The notes beneath the pieces were generated by a model. It searched no databases and was not told the DNA's origin. It worked only from the letters and a program-made list of their open reading frames with translations. A stretch of 47,096 nucleotides of DNA from Elusimicrobiota bacterium (GTDB lineage: Bacteria > Elusimicrobiota > Elusimicrobia > JACQPE01). This document shows, piece by piece, positions 34,959-42,948 of the stretch (its first letter is position 1; each line of letters opens with the position of its first letter). Where the stretch lies: the NCBI GenBank assembly GCA_016207685.1, contig JACQPE010000083.1:1-47096 (forward strand). The letters are read 5' to 3'. The translations under genes and the position numbers were made by a program.

Positions 34959-36481
34959 TAAAATTCGTCGCGCCCGGCCATCATCTTAAGAAGTTTCCAT
35001 TGTCCCTTGCGAAAAGGCTCGATGCGGCATGCCATTCGCCCGGCCCACAAGGCGTAAGGCCTCCGCACGGGAGCAACACGGCTGATTAAATACTCGAAAT
35101 AACCCCTTTGCGACCACGTCTCCGGGTTTTGCGAATCCCAGCGCAGCGAGGCCTTAAGCTCGCGGTCGATTTCCTTTTCCGCGGTTCCCGGCATCACCGC
35201 CATCATCCCAACCCATGCGCCGCTCTGCATTAATGCCGCGCGCCCCAAGGTCAACGTGGCGGCGCCGGAAAAAAGCGCCATGGCGCAAAAAACAACAACG
35301 ATCACGCCCCCTGCGTTCCCGGCAGGCTTTTGGGCCGCACTTTTGTTTAGGCTTGCGTGCGAAGCCGTAAGAGCGACAAAAACAAGAAAAATGGGCAATA
35401 GAAAATGGCTGGACTCAAAAATCCCTGATAACGCGAAAATCCAAAGGGTTGCTGAAAGACTCCACGAAAAGGGCCGCCGGCGCAGATATAAATGCCTGCA
35501 GGAATAAATCAACCAGCAAATCAAAAAAACACCGATGAGACCATATTGACATAAGTATTCTACGGCCGCATTATGACTCAAAATCGAACGAAGCCCAGAC
35601 GAGTCCCCGTGATAAATAGGATACGCCGAAGCAAAGCCGCCTAAATGAGCGACGCCCAGCAATGGATGGTCAAGAAACATCAGCCATCCCGCGCGCGTCC
35701 AGTGCAGCCGCTGCGTTAAAGACTGCGGCCCCGTGGAGCCACCGATGGCCATCGCAAAAAACAATACGCCCAACATGGCAGCTAAAATAAAAATCTTAGG
35801 GCCAAAACGTTCCTTCAACAAACGCCTTGCTCCAATGACAAGTCCCATCAACGCCACCGCGCCAACCATCGAGCGGCTGCTCAGAAGTGAAACGGCCGCA
35901 ATCGCCACGACGCCACCATAAAACCAAAAAATCCGACCATCCCTGTTGCGGTTCTCCTCAAGCCAAAATTCAATCGCCGTCGGTAAAATAAGGCCTAAAT
36001 ACACGGCTAAAATGTTCTGATTCGCCAGCGCCAAATGCCTTGCTTCGCTGTGACTAAAAATCCATCGAGCGCCGATCCAAATGCATGAAACAATCCAGGC
36101 CCCGGCAACAGCCAAAAAACGAATTCCCCGGACACGCTCCGGAGAACAGGCGGCATCCTCATTGACGCGCTCGATCAGAAGGCAGCCGAACACAAGACAA
36201 ACGGCAATTCCGAGAGCCTGCTCCCACATCCAGCTTGTCGTGCGCCAAGCCGAGCATAAACAATAAACAATCAAAGCGCCCCAGGGCCTAATATCAACCG
36301 CTTCAAAACGGCGTTTTGCGCTTAACATCGAGGCGGCCAAAATCACCGCTGCGATAAAACATAAAATAAACGGCCCCGTAACTTTCGGTGCTAACCCATA
36401 AAGAGACGGCGCCGTCAAAAGCGGCAAAAATAACAAAAAATCTTTGGGGTGAATTGTCAGCGGCTGATCAATATCAGTCAA
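34958..36481 (-). CDS. O-antigen ligase / Wzy-family membrane protein
   Basis: A polytopic membrane protein with about a dozen hydrophobic segments and the Wzy_C/WaaL signature RSILSHNAAVEYLCQYGLIG in its periplasmic loop. Members polymerise O-antigen, ligate it to lipid A or transfer glycans to proteins such as pilin (PglL/PilO type). It starts with TTG 36481 and overlaps the pilQ stop by eight bases, so it is translated with the pilus operon. A pilin-glycosylation role is therefore worth considering, but the sequence alone does not separate ligase, polymerase and oligosaccharyltransferase. Confidence 0.85.
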   Translation of the reverse strand: MTDIDQPLTIHPKDFLLFLPLLTAPSLYGLAPKVTGPFILCFIAAVILAASMLSAKRRFEAVDIRPWGALIVYCLCSAWRTTSWMWEQALGIAVCLVFGCLLIERVNEDAACSPERVRGIRFLAVAGAWIVSCIWIGARWIFSHSEARHLALANQNILAVYLGLILPTAIEFWLEENRNRDGRIFWFYGGVVAIAAVSLLSSRSMVGAVALMGLVIGARRLLKERFGPKIFILAAMLGVLFFAMAIGGSTGPQSLTQRLHWTRAGWLMFLDHPLLGVAHLGGFASAYPIYHGDSSGLRSILSHNAAVEYLCQYGLIGVFLICWLIYSCRHLYLRRRPFSWSLSATLWIFALSGIFESSHFLLPIFLVFVALTASHASLNKSAAQKPAGNAGGVIVVVFCAMALFSGAATLTLGRAALMQSGAWVGMMAVMPGTAEKEIDRELKASLRWDSQNPETWSQRGYFEYLISRVAPVRRPYALWAGRMACRIEPFRKGQWKLLKMMAGRDEF

Positions 36482-38345
36482 CGATTTTAGGCGTCACAAA
36501 CACTAAAAGTTCGGTTCTTGGCTCATTCAACGACGTTCGACGAAAAATCCAGCCGATAAGCGGTAAATCACCCAAAAACGGCACCTTAGTTGTTTGTCTA
36601 TCTTTCAGTTCGGTAATCAAACCGCCAATAACGGCCGTCTCGCCATCTTTCACAATGAGCGTCGTTGAAGCCGTGCGTGAATTGATCGCCGGCGCCAGCC
36701 CCGGAATGCCGCCGGTTGATCCCACTTGGCTGACAGTGGGCGTAATTTTCATCCGAATGTAACCATCTGAAGTAACCACGGGGGTCACCGCCAGCATCAC
36801 GCCCACGCTAAGATAAGAAACGCTCTGCGTCGTTCCCACGCCCGGCGAGACCGTCGTCTGCACTGTCGGCACTTGGCTGCCCGCTGATATGGTGGCCGGC
36901 TGGTTGTTCAACGTGACAATTTTCGGATTGGAAAGAACCTTAAGCTTTCCTTCGCGGGCCGCCAGCGTCAATGCCGTCGTTAAAAAAGAGGTGTTTGTCA
37001 CGCGTCCAAAGGCAAATCCGAGCGATGTGACGGCCGTTCCTCCGGCCGGAAGGCTTAATCGAAGAGGATTGTCCGGCATCACACCGTCAGCGCCGCCGAT
37101 GGGTTCGGCGCTGTTAGGGTCGAAACTGCCCAGCGATTGCCGGTCTACTTTATCACCGGAGCTTCGATCCCAAGACTTGGCGTATTGCCACTCGATGCCG
37201 TAATCAAGCGCCTTATCTATCTGCAAATCAATCACCTTGGCCTCGATAGAAACGGCTTTAGGCCGGGCGTCCAATTCTTTAATGAGCTTGGCCGTCTGCA
37301 ATAAGCCATCTTCGGTATCGACCACGATCAATGCGTTGATATCATTGGCGATCAAAATGTTGCCTTTACGGCCCTCCAATTGGCGGATAGCGTCCAAATG
37401 CGTTTTCATTTCGGAAGCCGCGATATAATTCAAAACAAAAATCCTCGTGAACGTAATGGCTTGCTGCTTCTCGGCCAAATAGGTATTCGGACCCATGACC
37501 TTAATGACATTGGACCCCGTCTGCAGGGCCACCATCTGCTTCATGGATAAAACCGTCTGCCAAACCTCCCGAAACGGCGTCTGCTTGAGCTTAAGCGTAA
37601 TCATTCCCGAGACATCAGATGCCGTAATCAAATTAACTTTGCTGCCGGTTAAAGCCTCCAATTTTTCAATCATGATGGTTAAAACGATTTTCATGTCAAC
37701 ATCTTGGAAATTCACATCAATCGGTGAACCCGGAAGCTCCGCTAAGATATCATGAACGCGCGCCGGCTCCCGGGAAGGCGCCGCCGGCGCTTGAGCCGGT
37801 TCTCGGGAAACATCCGATACAATTTTAGGAGACGGACCCTTGCCCGTGTCATCCAAAAAAAGCGTCACCAATCCCTCGGTTTCTTGGGTTTGGAAAGGGG
37901 TTGCCCGGCCCAAATCAACCACCACGCGCGCGACGCTTTCCGGGGCGCTGGCAAACTGCGCCACGCGAATATCCTCGATTAATCCGGAAGAATCTTTGGG
38001 CGCCTTGAACTTCTCGGCAAAACCGGCAGGCACCCATGTGTCATAAAATTCGAGAATGACTTTCGGCGGCCTGCTGACGGCGAAAGCCTTATATTTGGCC
38101 TCCTTGCCGTCTAGATGAACTCGAATTTTTTGCGTCTCCATCTCAATTCCGGAAAGCTTCGTCGCCGCCCGCCAAGTTTCCGCCGCAAAGGAGCCGCGGG
38201 TTGCGAGTTGCGGGTTCAAAGCTAGAAAAGCCAGCCCAAAAACTAAAAACGGATAGCGGATCTTAAGCAAGCGCAAATTTAAAAAAATTTTTCTATTTTT
38301 TCCGCTAACGCGCAACTCGCAACGCGCAACGCGCAACCTCTTCAC
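36474..38345 (-). CDS. pilQ: Type IV pilus secretin PilQ
   Basis: The outer-membrane channel of the type IV pilus. After the signal peptide comes an AMIN-like domain (~55-160), then STN/N0 (PIDVNFQDVDMKIVL), a secretin N1-type domain (FVLNYIAASEMKTHLDAI) and the C-terminal secretin domain (NPKIVTLNNQPATISAGSQV, VKDGETAVIGGLI, DLPLIGWIFR). The start GTG at 38345 overlaps the pilP stop (GTGA). The first ~20 codons and a stretch just after the hydrophobic core are made of a dispersed repeat. It is followed by the O-antigen-ligase-family gene. Confidence 0.97.
   Translation of the reverse strand: MKRLRVARCELRVSGKNRKIFLNLRLLKIRYPFLVFGLAFLALNPQLATRGSFAAETWRAATKLSGIEMETQKIRVHLDGKEAKYKAFAVSRPPKVILEFYDTWVPAGFAEKFKAPKDSSGLIEDIRVAQFASAPESVARVVVDLGRATPFQTQETEGLVTLFLDDTGKGPSPKIVSDVSREPAQAPAAPSREPARVHDILAELPGSPIDVNFQDVDMKIVLTIMIEKLEALTGSKVNLITASDVSGMITLKLKQTPFREVWQTVLSMKQMVALQTGSNVIKVMGPNTYLAEKQQAITFTRIFVLNYIAASEMKTHLDAIRQLEGRKGNILIANDINALIVVDTEDGLLQTAKLIKELDARPKAVSIEAKVIDLQIDKALDYGIEWQYAKSWDRSSGDKVDRQSLGSFDPNSAEPIGGADGVMPDNPLRLSLPAGGTAVTSLGFAFGRVTNTSFLTTALTLAAREGKLKVLSNPKIVTLNNQPATISAGSQVPTVQTTVSPGVGTTQSVSYLSVGVMLAVTPVVTSDGYIRMKITPTVSQVGSTGGIPGLAPAINSRTASTTLIVKDGETAVIGGLITELKDRQTTKVPFLGDLPLIGWIFRRTSLNEPRTELLVFVTPKIVD
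38194..38338 (-). repeat. Inverted repeat inside the pilQ signal-peptide region
   Basis: GTTGCGAGTTGCG (38200-38212) and CGCAACTCGCAAC (38311-38323) are perfect 13-bp reverse complements 98 nt apart, each within a run of similar seven- to nine-base units. The whole block is translated in frame as the PilQ N-terminus: RLRVARCELRV before the hydrophobic core and NPQLATRGS after it. Confidence 0.75.
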
Positions 38346-38950
38346 GGCTTGCCCTGTCCTTCCTTTGAGGGAAATGAGAGCACCGCCATCATTGGTTCCC
38401 CTTGCACACGCTCTATAATGACATTTTCTTGTTCAACACGCGCCCTATAAGACGCCAAAACCAATCCCGTGGCGATATGCTTAAGCTTAAAACCATGGAC
38501 AATGAAACTATCTTCAGGATTTGAGACCATGGATAAGAGCGCCATCGGTTCTCCGCGCACATGATCAGTCATTACCGCTTTTAAAATCAAATCATCAACG
38601 CTGAGCGCTTCCTCAATTTCCTTAACCGACGCATACTTCGTCGCGGAGGAACCGCCCGAAGCGCGTGAGTCGCCCCCCGAACCTCCAAACGCAATCGCGA
38701 TAAAAGGATCTCTCATGTTGCGCGCCTTGTAAACGTAAGACGCGGCCGAAGTCGCCGTGCTCAAGGCCGCGGATCCTTCAGCGTGCAAGAATGACCCACA
38801 TGCTCCGATAGAGACAAGGACCAATAAAAAATGCCGAATGCCTAATCTTGCAATCTCGAACGACGAATTTCGAATGACGAATAAAAAGGATTCCTTAATT
38901 TGACATTCGAGATTCGACATTCGAGATTCGCTCATTTCTAAATTCGTCAT
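38342..38950 (-). CDS. pilP: Type IV pilus inner-membrane lipoprotein PilP
   Basis: PilP links the PilNO complex to the secretin. The conserved ARNMRDPFIAIAF and the C-terminal beta domain (LSVDDLILKAVM ... GEPMMAVLSF) match the family. SIGAC within LLVLVSIGACGSF is a plausible lipobox. AAGGAAG in the end of pilO lies about nine bases before ATG 38950, so translation starts there and reads through a dispersed repeat, adding ~38 residues before the signal peptide. No other good start exists downstream. Its stop overlaps the pilQ start. Confidence 0.88.
   Translation of the reverse strand: MTNLEMSESRMSNLECQIKESFLFVIRNSSFEIARLGIRHFLLVLVSIGACGSFLHAEGSAALSTATSAASYVYKARNMRDPFIAIAFGGSGGDSRASGGSSATKYASVKEIEEALSVDDLILKAVMTDHVRGEPMALLSMVSNPEDSFIVHGFKLKHIATGLVLASYRARVEQENVIIERVQGEPMMAVLSFPSKEGQGKP
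38826..38950 (-). repeat. Dispersed AT-rich palindromic repeat, copy B (in pilP)
   Basis: Second copy of the family seen at 33891-34010, in the opposite orientation. The 51-bp part at 38852-38902 aligns with 33957-34007. Its ATG, at the element edge, is the pilP start codon. The repeat encodes the first ~38 residues of PilP in an open frame. Confidence 0.75.
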
Positions 38951-38953
38951 TTT

Positions 38954-39520
38954 CTAGCTTCCTTTGTACTGAAACGTCACCAAAGTCAAATTAGCGCTGA
39001 TGCTCACCCATGGTTCATTGGCCGTGGGCGGGGATGGAGAAATACTGACTCCTCGGGCATGAAAAATTCGTTCCGTCTCCCCCATGGCCGCTAAAAATAG
39101 AGCTAAATCGTGGTACGAGCATGTCACCGTTAACCCAAAGGGAATTTCATAATAAAGCTCGCTGCTGGTGATGCCCTGCGGGTTGATCGAACCCATGCGA
39201 ATTCGGAAGCGCCTGGTCAGTTGGTTGATCGTCTGGAGTATCTGTGGCAAATTTTTCTTATCGGGAAGTTTCGCTCGCAGAAAAACCCAAGTTTTTTCAG
39301 CCTGGTCAATTTCACTAACGAGCCTCTCCCGATTTCTCGCTCTGCGATCGAGATCGTCAACGCGTTTGCTTAATTCAGAAATTTTGGCCTTATCGGCTTT
39401 TATTTTCTTGAGAGTAGGCCTTAAGAAATACTGCACATAACCGAAGGTCACCATGCCCGCCATTAAAACGACGGCCAAAATCGTCTGCTGCTGTTGTTTG
39501 GTTAGCTTGATTTTGGGCAT
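38954..39520 (-). CDS. pilO: Type IV pilus assembly protein PilO
   Basis: A bitopic inner-membrane protein: one N-terminal membrane helix (ILAVVLMAGMVTFGYVQYF), a coiled-coil stretch (KADKAKISELSKRVDDLDRR) and a small alpha/beta C-terminal domain with QILQTINQLTRRFRI. It forms heterodimers with PilN. One base separates it from pilN, and its 3' end carries the Shine-Dalgarno of pilP. Confidence 0.92.
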   Translation of the reverse strand: MPKIKLTKQQQQTILAVVLMAGMVTFGYVQYFLRPTLKKIKADKAKISELSKRVDDLDRRARNRERLVSEIDQAEKTWVFLRAKLPDKKNLPQILQTINQLTRRFRIRMGSINPQGITSSELYYEIPFGLTVTCSYHDLALFLAAMGETERIFHARGVSISPSPPTANEPWVSISANLTLVTFQYKGS

Positions 39521-39521
39521 A

Positions 39522-40067
39522 TTAGTTTGGCGGAACCACGGTAAACTTTATCGGGAAACTAACCTGATTTTCCGAACTGCTGATGGCGCCCAAACTGACT
39601 TTTGTAACCTCCGGCATGGACTCGAGACGCTCGAGCCAACGAATAACCGTATCGATGTTTAATGCAATGGCCTGCAGAGAAATTTCATAGCCTTCCATCG
39701 TCTTGCTGGTATTCATGCCGGCAAACCACACCTGGCCCGGCGGCAATCCTTGCACGATAATTTCCATGATCTTTGGATAATCCACACGGCCGACCAGCAG
39801 GGCGTTGACCACATTATTTTTGGAATCAATCTGCTGTTTTTTGCTTTCAAGCTGATCAACCTCTAAGGCAATGGCCTCGAGCTGGACAATGCGATTTTGT
39901 AGGGAGCCCGCTTGGCCGGCCAAGGCCTTGGATTTCATGCTTAAGGTTAACGTCACTGCCCCCACGACAGCGACCACTAGGGCCGCCGCGGCGGCGGCCA
40001 TTGTGGTCGTGCTGCGCTTTTTCTCTCGCTCAATGTATTCCCTGGGAACTAAATTAATCCTAATCAT
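39522..40067 (-). CDS. pilN: Type IV pilus assembly protein PilN
   Basis: PilN family: the N-terminal MIRINLVPREYIEREKK binds PilM, then one membrane helix (AAAAALVVAVVGAVTLTLS) and a periplasmic coiled coil leading to a ferredoxin-like domain. Length 181 aa is typical. It lies six bases after pilM and one before pilO. Confidence 0.95.
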   Translation of the reverse strand: MIRINLVPREYIEREKKRSTTTMAAAAAALVVAVVGAVTLTLSMKSKALAGQAGSLQNRIVQLEAIALEVDQLESKKQQIDSKNNVVNALLVGRVDYPKIMEIIVQGLPPGQVWFAGMNTSKTMEGYEISLQAIALNIDTVIRWLERLESMPEVTKVSLGAISSSENQVSFPIKFTVVPPN

Positions 40068-40073
40068 GGAGCA

Positions 40074-41231
40074 TCAGCCTTTCTTCCAGTCCATCCACAC
40101 CCTCATGCCCAGCCCGCAAGCCACGCTAAAAAGCGGTCCTGCCTCAAAAGACGCTTGCGCCTCCGCAGGCGGCGCCAGCAGGCTGAAAGGGTTAAAAAGT
40201 TCAACAGGCATGCTCATTTGACTGCCCGCAAAAGGAATCAAATTCTTTAACAGCGATCCCCCTCCGGTTAGATAAATCCTATTAATCGATCGTTCCACGC
40301 CGTGCGTTAAATAAAAATCGACGGATTTGCTGATCTCCCCAAAAAGGTCGCTGGCCACGCCGCAGCAAATTTCTGAAATCTTGAGCTTTTCCTCTCCATC
40401 GGAACTAGACGAAAGCTTCGCCTTCTCGGCTTCATCCAGAATAATGCCCACCTCGTGTTTAGCCTGAAGCACCTTGGCAATCTCCCAACCCATGGCATTG
40501 TGCAGCGCTCGCGTGAAGGCCGAACCGGCCACGGCGACATCGCGCACGAGCCTCGGCGTTCCTTTTTCCAAAATCGCAAGATTTGTCACCGTTTCGCCGA
40601 TATTGCAGACAATAATCGTTTCACGCAAAATTTCAGGTTTTAAAGACATCAAATTGGAGAGCGCAAAAGCGTCGACATCCACCACGGCCGGCGAAAGTCC
40701 GGCTATAGAAAGAACGCCTAAACGATTTTCAATCAAATCCTTCTTTGCGGCCACTAATATCGTCTCATACTTGCGTTGGCCCTCTTCGGTGATATCGCTG
40801 ATAATATGGTAATCCAGGCTCACCTCCTTGATGTCAAAAGGAATGAAAGGTTCCGCCTCAAAACTCAATGATTTTTCAAGCTCCTCATGCGGCAATGCCG
40901 GAAGCTTGGCTTCGCGCACTATAACCGAACTGCCTGATATATTCGTCGCCACCAGCGCATTTTTGATCTTTGTCGCTTCAAAAAGCGCTCGAACCTCCCG
41001 GCCAATAAAGGAATTCCTTTCTTCGCCCTCCATAGGAAGGTCTTGAGCCGGCACCTCTCTTGAAGCCGCCGCTTCGATAACCCATGACGGACCTGATAGT
41101 TTCATGCTGATCAATTTAAGAGAAAAAGTGCCGATATCAATGGCGACCATCGGCTTTGATGGCCCTGCCAACGTCTTGGCGCGTTCGGCAAACGACTTAA
41201 TTTTTTGAATGATCTCTTCTTTTCTACCCAT
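40074..41231 (-). CDS. pilM: Type IV pilus actin-like protein PilM
   Basis: A cytoplasmic, FtsA/actin-like ATP-binding protein that anchors PilN. MVAIDIGTFSLKLISMK is the phosphate-1 motif; IVCNIGETVTNLAILEKG and RIYLTGGGSLLKNL complete the nucleotide site. ATG 41231 (MGRKEEIIQ) is chosen because the longer frame runs into a dispersed repeat. A promoter candidate lies about 130 bp upstream, so pilMNOPQ and the glycan genes may be transcribed independently of the pilin. Confidence 0.95.
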   Translation of the reverse strand: MGRKEEIIQKIKSFAERAKTLAGPSKPMVAIDIGTFSLKLISMKLSGPSWVIEAAASREVPAQDLPMEGEERNSFIGREVRALFEATKIKNALVATNISGSSVIVREAKLPALPHEELEKSLSFEAEPFIPFDIKEVSLDYHIISDITEEGQRKYETILVAAKKDLIENRLGVLSIAGLSPAVVDVDAFALSNLMSLKPEILRETIIVCNIGETVTNLAILEKGTPRLVRDVAVAGSAFTRALHNAMGWEIAKVLQAKHEVGIILDEAEKAKLSSSSDGEEKLKISEICCGVASDLFGEISKSVDFYLTHGVERSINRIYLTGGGSLLKNLIPFAGSQMSMPVELFNPFSLLAPPAEAQASFEAGPLFSVACGLGMRVWMDWKKG

Positions 41232-41237
41232 CGCCGC

Positions 41238-41335
41238 TCTCTCTGAAAAGTAACGCATATCGAGCGATGAATGACCCCGGAGGAAAAACATCTCTTATTT
41301 CCATGCGCTCGTTACTCATCGTTAGTTAATCCTCA
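41238..41335. repeat. Imperfect palindromic repeat between pilD and pilM
   Basis: The left side (AGTAACGCATATCGAGCGAT) and the right side (GCGCTCGTTACTCATCGTTA) consist of similar short units in inverse order, resembling the arms of the other dispersed repeats but without the AAATTAAGGA core. It occupies most of the pilM leader. Confidence 0.4.
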
Positions 41336-41357
41336 CTGATCCCATATGGACGTGTCG

Positions 41358-41386
41358 AGTGTATCAGGGGAGACTGGATAATTCAA
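41358..41386 (-). promoter_or_regulatory. Promoter of the pilMNOPQ unit
   Basis: On the minus strand TTGAAT (41381-41386), a spacer of exactly 17 bp and TACACT (41358-41363) form a housekeeping-type promoter, with TGA just before the -10 giving an extended -10. The -35 overlaps the pilD stop codon. A start point near 41351 would leave a ~120-nt leader containing the palindromic repeat before pilM. Confidence 0.6.
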
Positions 41387-42210
41387 GAGGAAATGATAAA
41401 AATTAGGCGTTTAAAGATCGCGGGGCCCATCCAAAGCAAAATAATTGCGGCCACCGATAAAAACGGCCCATACGCGATCGGGTCGCGTCTTCCCAGGCGC
41501 TTCAAAGCCAACAAAGGCAAGGCATAGGCCAAGCCCAAGGCCGATGAGACCGCCACCAAAGGCACCAAACTGCGCCAGCCCAGGGCGCCAACGATTGCAG
41601 CCGCCAATTTGACGTCTCCCCCTCCCATTGCTTCAACTTTATAAATTTTTTTTCCGGCCGCGGCAAAGAGCCAATAAATCCCGCCGCCGGCGATCATGCC
41701 TCCCAATGAGCCCGCCATTCGTCCGAGCGGTGAAACGCCCAATAATTCATTGGCAGGTGACGCCAAAAACATCACCAGACACAATCCCAGGCTTAAAAGA
41801 TCGGGAATAGTATAAGTTTGCCAATCAATCGCGGCAACGGCCAAAAGCGCCGTTTGAAAAAAACAAAATGAAAAAAGCATCACCCACTGCGCCATCGAGG
41901 AAGGCGGATATCTGGATGCGACAATCACGGAGCATAACATTGAAACAACCTCCACCCACAGATACTGGAATGCGATTCGCCGGCCACAACAGCGGCCTCG
42001 GCCGCGTAAAATCAAAAAACTGATAATGGGAATGTTATCCAACGGCTTGATAGAACTGCGGCAATGCGGGCAATACGAATAGGGCGGCGCCCAGGGCAAT
42101 TCACCCTTAGGCAATCGCCAAATCAACACATTGGCGAAACTTCCAAATATCGCGCCAATAATAGCGCCAAAAATTAAATGCAGCTTTATAAGTCCAAGGC
42201 CCCCCGCCAT
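41383..42210 (-). CDS. pilD: Prepilin peptidase (A24 family)
   Basis: Inner-membrane aspartic peptidase and methylase that processes prepilins at the G-F bond. GAIFGSFANVLIWRLP is the N-terminal signature, with CPHC in the first cytoplasmic loop; the second cysteine pair is reduced to RCCGRR, unlike the usual spaced pair. The catalytic aspartates lie in DWQTYTIPD and GGGDVKLAAA. The only suitable start, ATG 42210, is the first codon of the 3' arm of a 14-bp hairpin. It follows the pilin gene and precedes pilM. Confidence 0.94.
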   Translation of the reverse strand: MAGGLGLIKLHLIFGAIIGAIFGSFANVLIWRLPKGELPWAPPYSYCPHCRSSIKPLDNIPIISFLILRGRGRCCGRRIAFQYLWVEVVSMLCSVIVASRYPPSSMAQWVMLFSFCFFQTALLAVAAIDWQTYTIPDLLSLGLCLVMFLASPANELLGVSPLGRMAGSLGGMIAGGGIYWLFAAAGKKIYKVEAMGGGDVKLAAAIVGALGWRSLVPLVAVSSALGLAYALPLLALKRLGRRDPIAYGPFLSVAAIILLWMGPAIFKRLIFIISS

Positions 42211-42228
42211 GGGAATGGCGGGGGGCCT
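42197..42228 (-). promoter_or_regulatory. 14-bp hairpin containing the pilD start codon
   Basis: AGGCCCCCCGCCAT (42197-42210) and ATGGCGGGGGGCCT (42215-42228) are perfect reverse complements around a four-base loop. In the pilin transcript this forms a very stable stem just after the pilin gene; the pilD ATG is in its 3' arm and would be occluded. There is no following U-run, so mRNA stabilisation or a translational block fits better than intrinsic termination. Confidence 0.75.
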
Positions 42229-42237
42229 CTCAAAACA

Positions 42238-42260
42238 GGCCCACCTTCTGAAGATGGGCC
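42238..42260 (-). terminator. Second hairpin after the pilin gene
   Basis: GGCCCA and TGGGCC enclose further pairing (CTTC with GAAG) with one mismatch. It lies 16 bp beyond the pilin stop, directly upstream of the 14-bp hairpin, and may add to 3'-end stability or polarity. Confidence 0.45.
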
Positions 42261-42276
42261 GAACAAGCAGTCAATT

Positions 42277-42747
42277 TTAACGGTTGTTCCAAATGACAGA
42301 CTTGCTGTCATTGTGATTGCAACCAACATAGAAGTGTCCCCAGTTGACCGCCGTATTTTCGTTGATGTACTGCCACTGGCCGCTATCCGTCGTCGATGAG
42401 AATTCCGTCCCAACTGCTACGGTCGAGTTGTTGCCATGGCCCGGATTGTTGACTGACGTAAACGGAGGCACCATTACTTCCGGCATCTGCTTGAGGTATT
42501 TCTGGCCCGCTGACAGCACCGACATGTCATCCAATGGATTAATGCCGTCGCTATCTCCATAATAAATGGAGAGCGCGCTGCGCACGGAAGACATATTGCC
42601 GCGGGTCTTGCCCTCTTGAGCTTTCTTCACTAGGTCGGCGAACTTGGGGATCGCGATTGCCGCGAGAATACCGATGATTGCCACCACGATCATAAGTTCG
42701 ATCAAGGTGAAACCCCGCTCGCCAGACCGATGCGAATGCTTCATCAT
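42277..42747 (-). CDS. pilA: Type IV pilin / pseudopilin-like major pilin
   Basis: A short basic leader MMKHSHRSGERG is cut before FTLIELMIVVAIIGILAAIA, giving the typical hydrophobic helix with Glu5. A globular domain of ~120 residues follows, containing only one cysteine (VGCNHND), so no usual C-terminal disulfide. AGGGGGG lies upstream of ATG 42747. The frame continues to 42858, but that part has no pilin character. GspG-like layout is also possible; location beside pilD and pilMNOPQ favours the pilus subunit. Confidence 0.93.
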   Translation of the reverse strand: MMKHSHRSGERGFTLIELMIVVAIIGILAAIAIPKFADLVKKAQEGKTRGNMSSVRSALSIYYGDSDGINPLDDMSVLSAGQKYLKQMPEVMVPPFTSVNNPGHGNNSTVAVGTEFSSTTDSGQWQYINENTAVNWGHFYVGCNHNDSKSVIWNNR

Positions 42748-42882
42748 TTTTATCACCCCCCTCATCAAAGAACAATCGCCGCTGGGGCTTGGGGAGCCCT
42801 TAACCGGCGCTTCTAGGTTAGCGATTATCAAAGTCAAATGCAAGGTGATCGCGCTCACATTGGCGGGGAGCTATCTAAAAAA

Positions 42883-42948
42883 TTATCCCAGAAACACTAG
42901 AAGTGGTTCCAAAATTCCCCACAGGAATTCGATCCATCGATTCCCCAT
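42883..42948 (-). CDS. Putative 21-residue hydrophobic peptide
   Basis: A very short frame with a perfect AAGGAGGT five bases before ATG 42948. It encodes a 21-residue peptide starting MGNRWIEFLWG and ending in a hydrophobic stretch with no charged tail, so it could insert in the membrane. Its stop is 135 bp before the pilin start. It may be a leader peptide of the pilin mRNA or a small membrane protein; with such a short frame chance cannot be excluded, but the ribosome-binding site is the best in the window. Confidence 0.45.
   Translation of the reverse strand: MGNRWIEFLWGILEPLLVFLG

Noticed and set aside
42815-42858. Sigma-54 or sigma-70 promoter for the pilin gene
   Set aside because: GCGCGATCACCTTGC misses the conserved GG of the sigma-54 -24 box, and TTGCAT-17-TAACCT matches sigma-70 at only three positions in each box.
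42734-42858. Longer pilin start at 42858
   Set aside because: The added residues have no pilin leader character, and the Shine-Dalgarno-like AGGGGGG points to ATG 42747.
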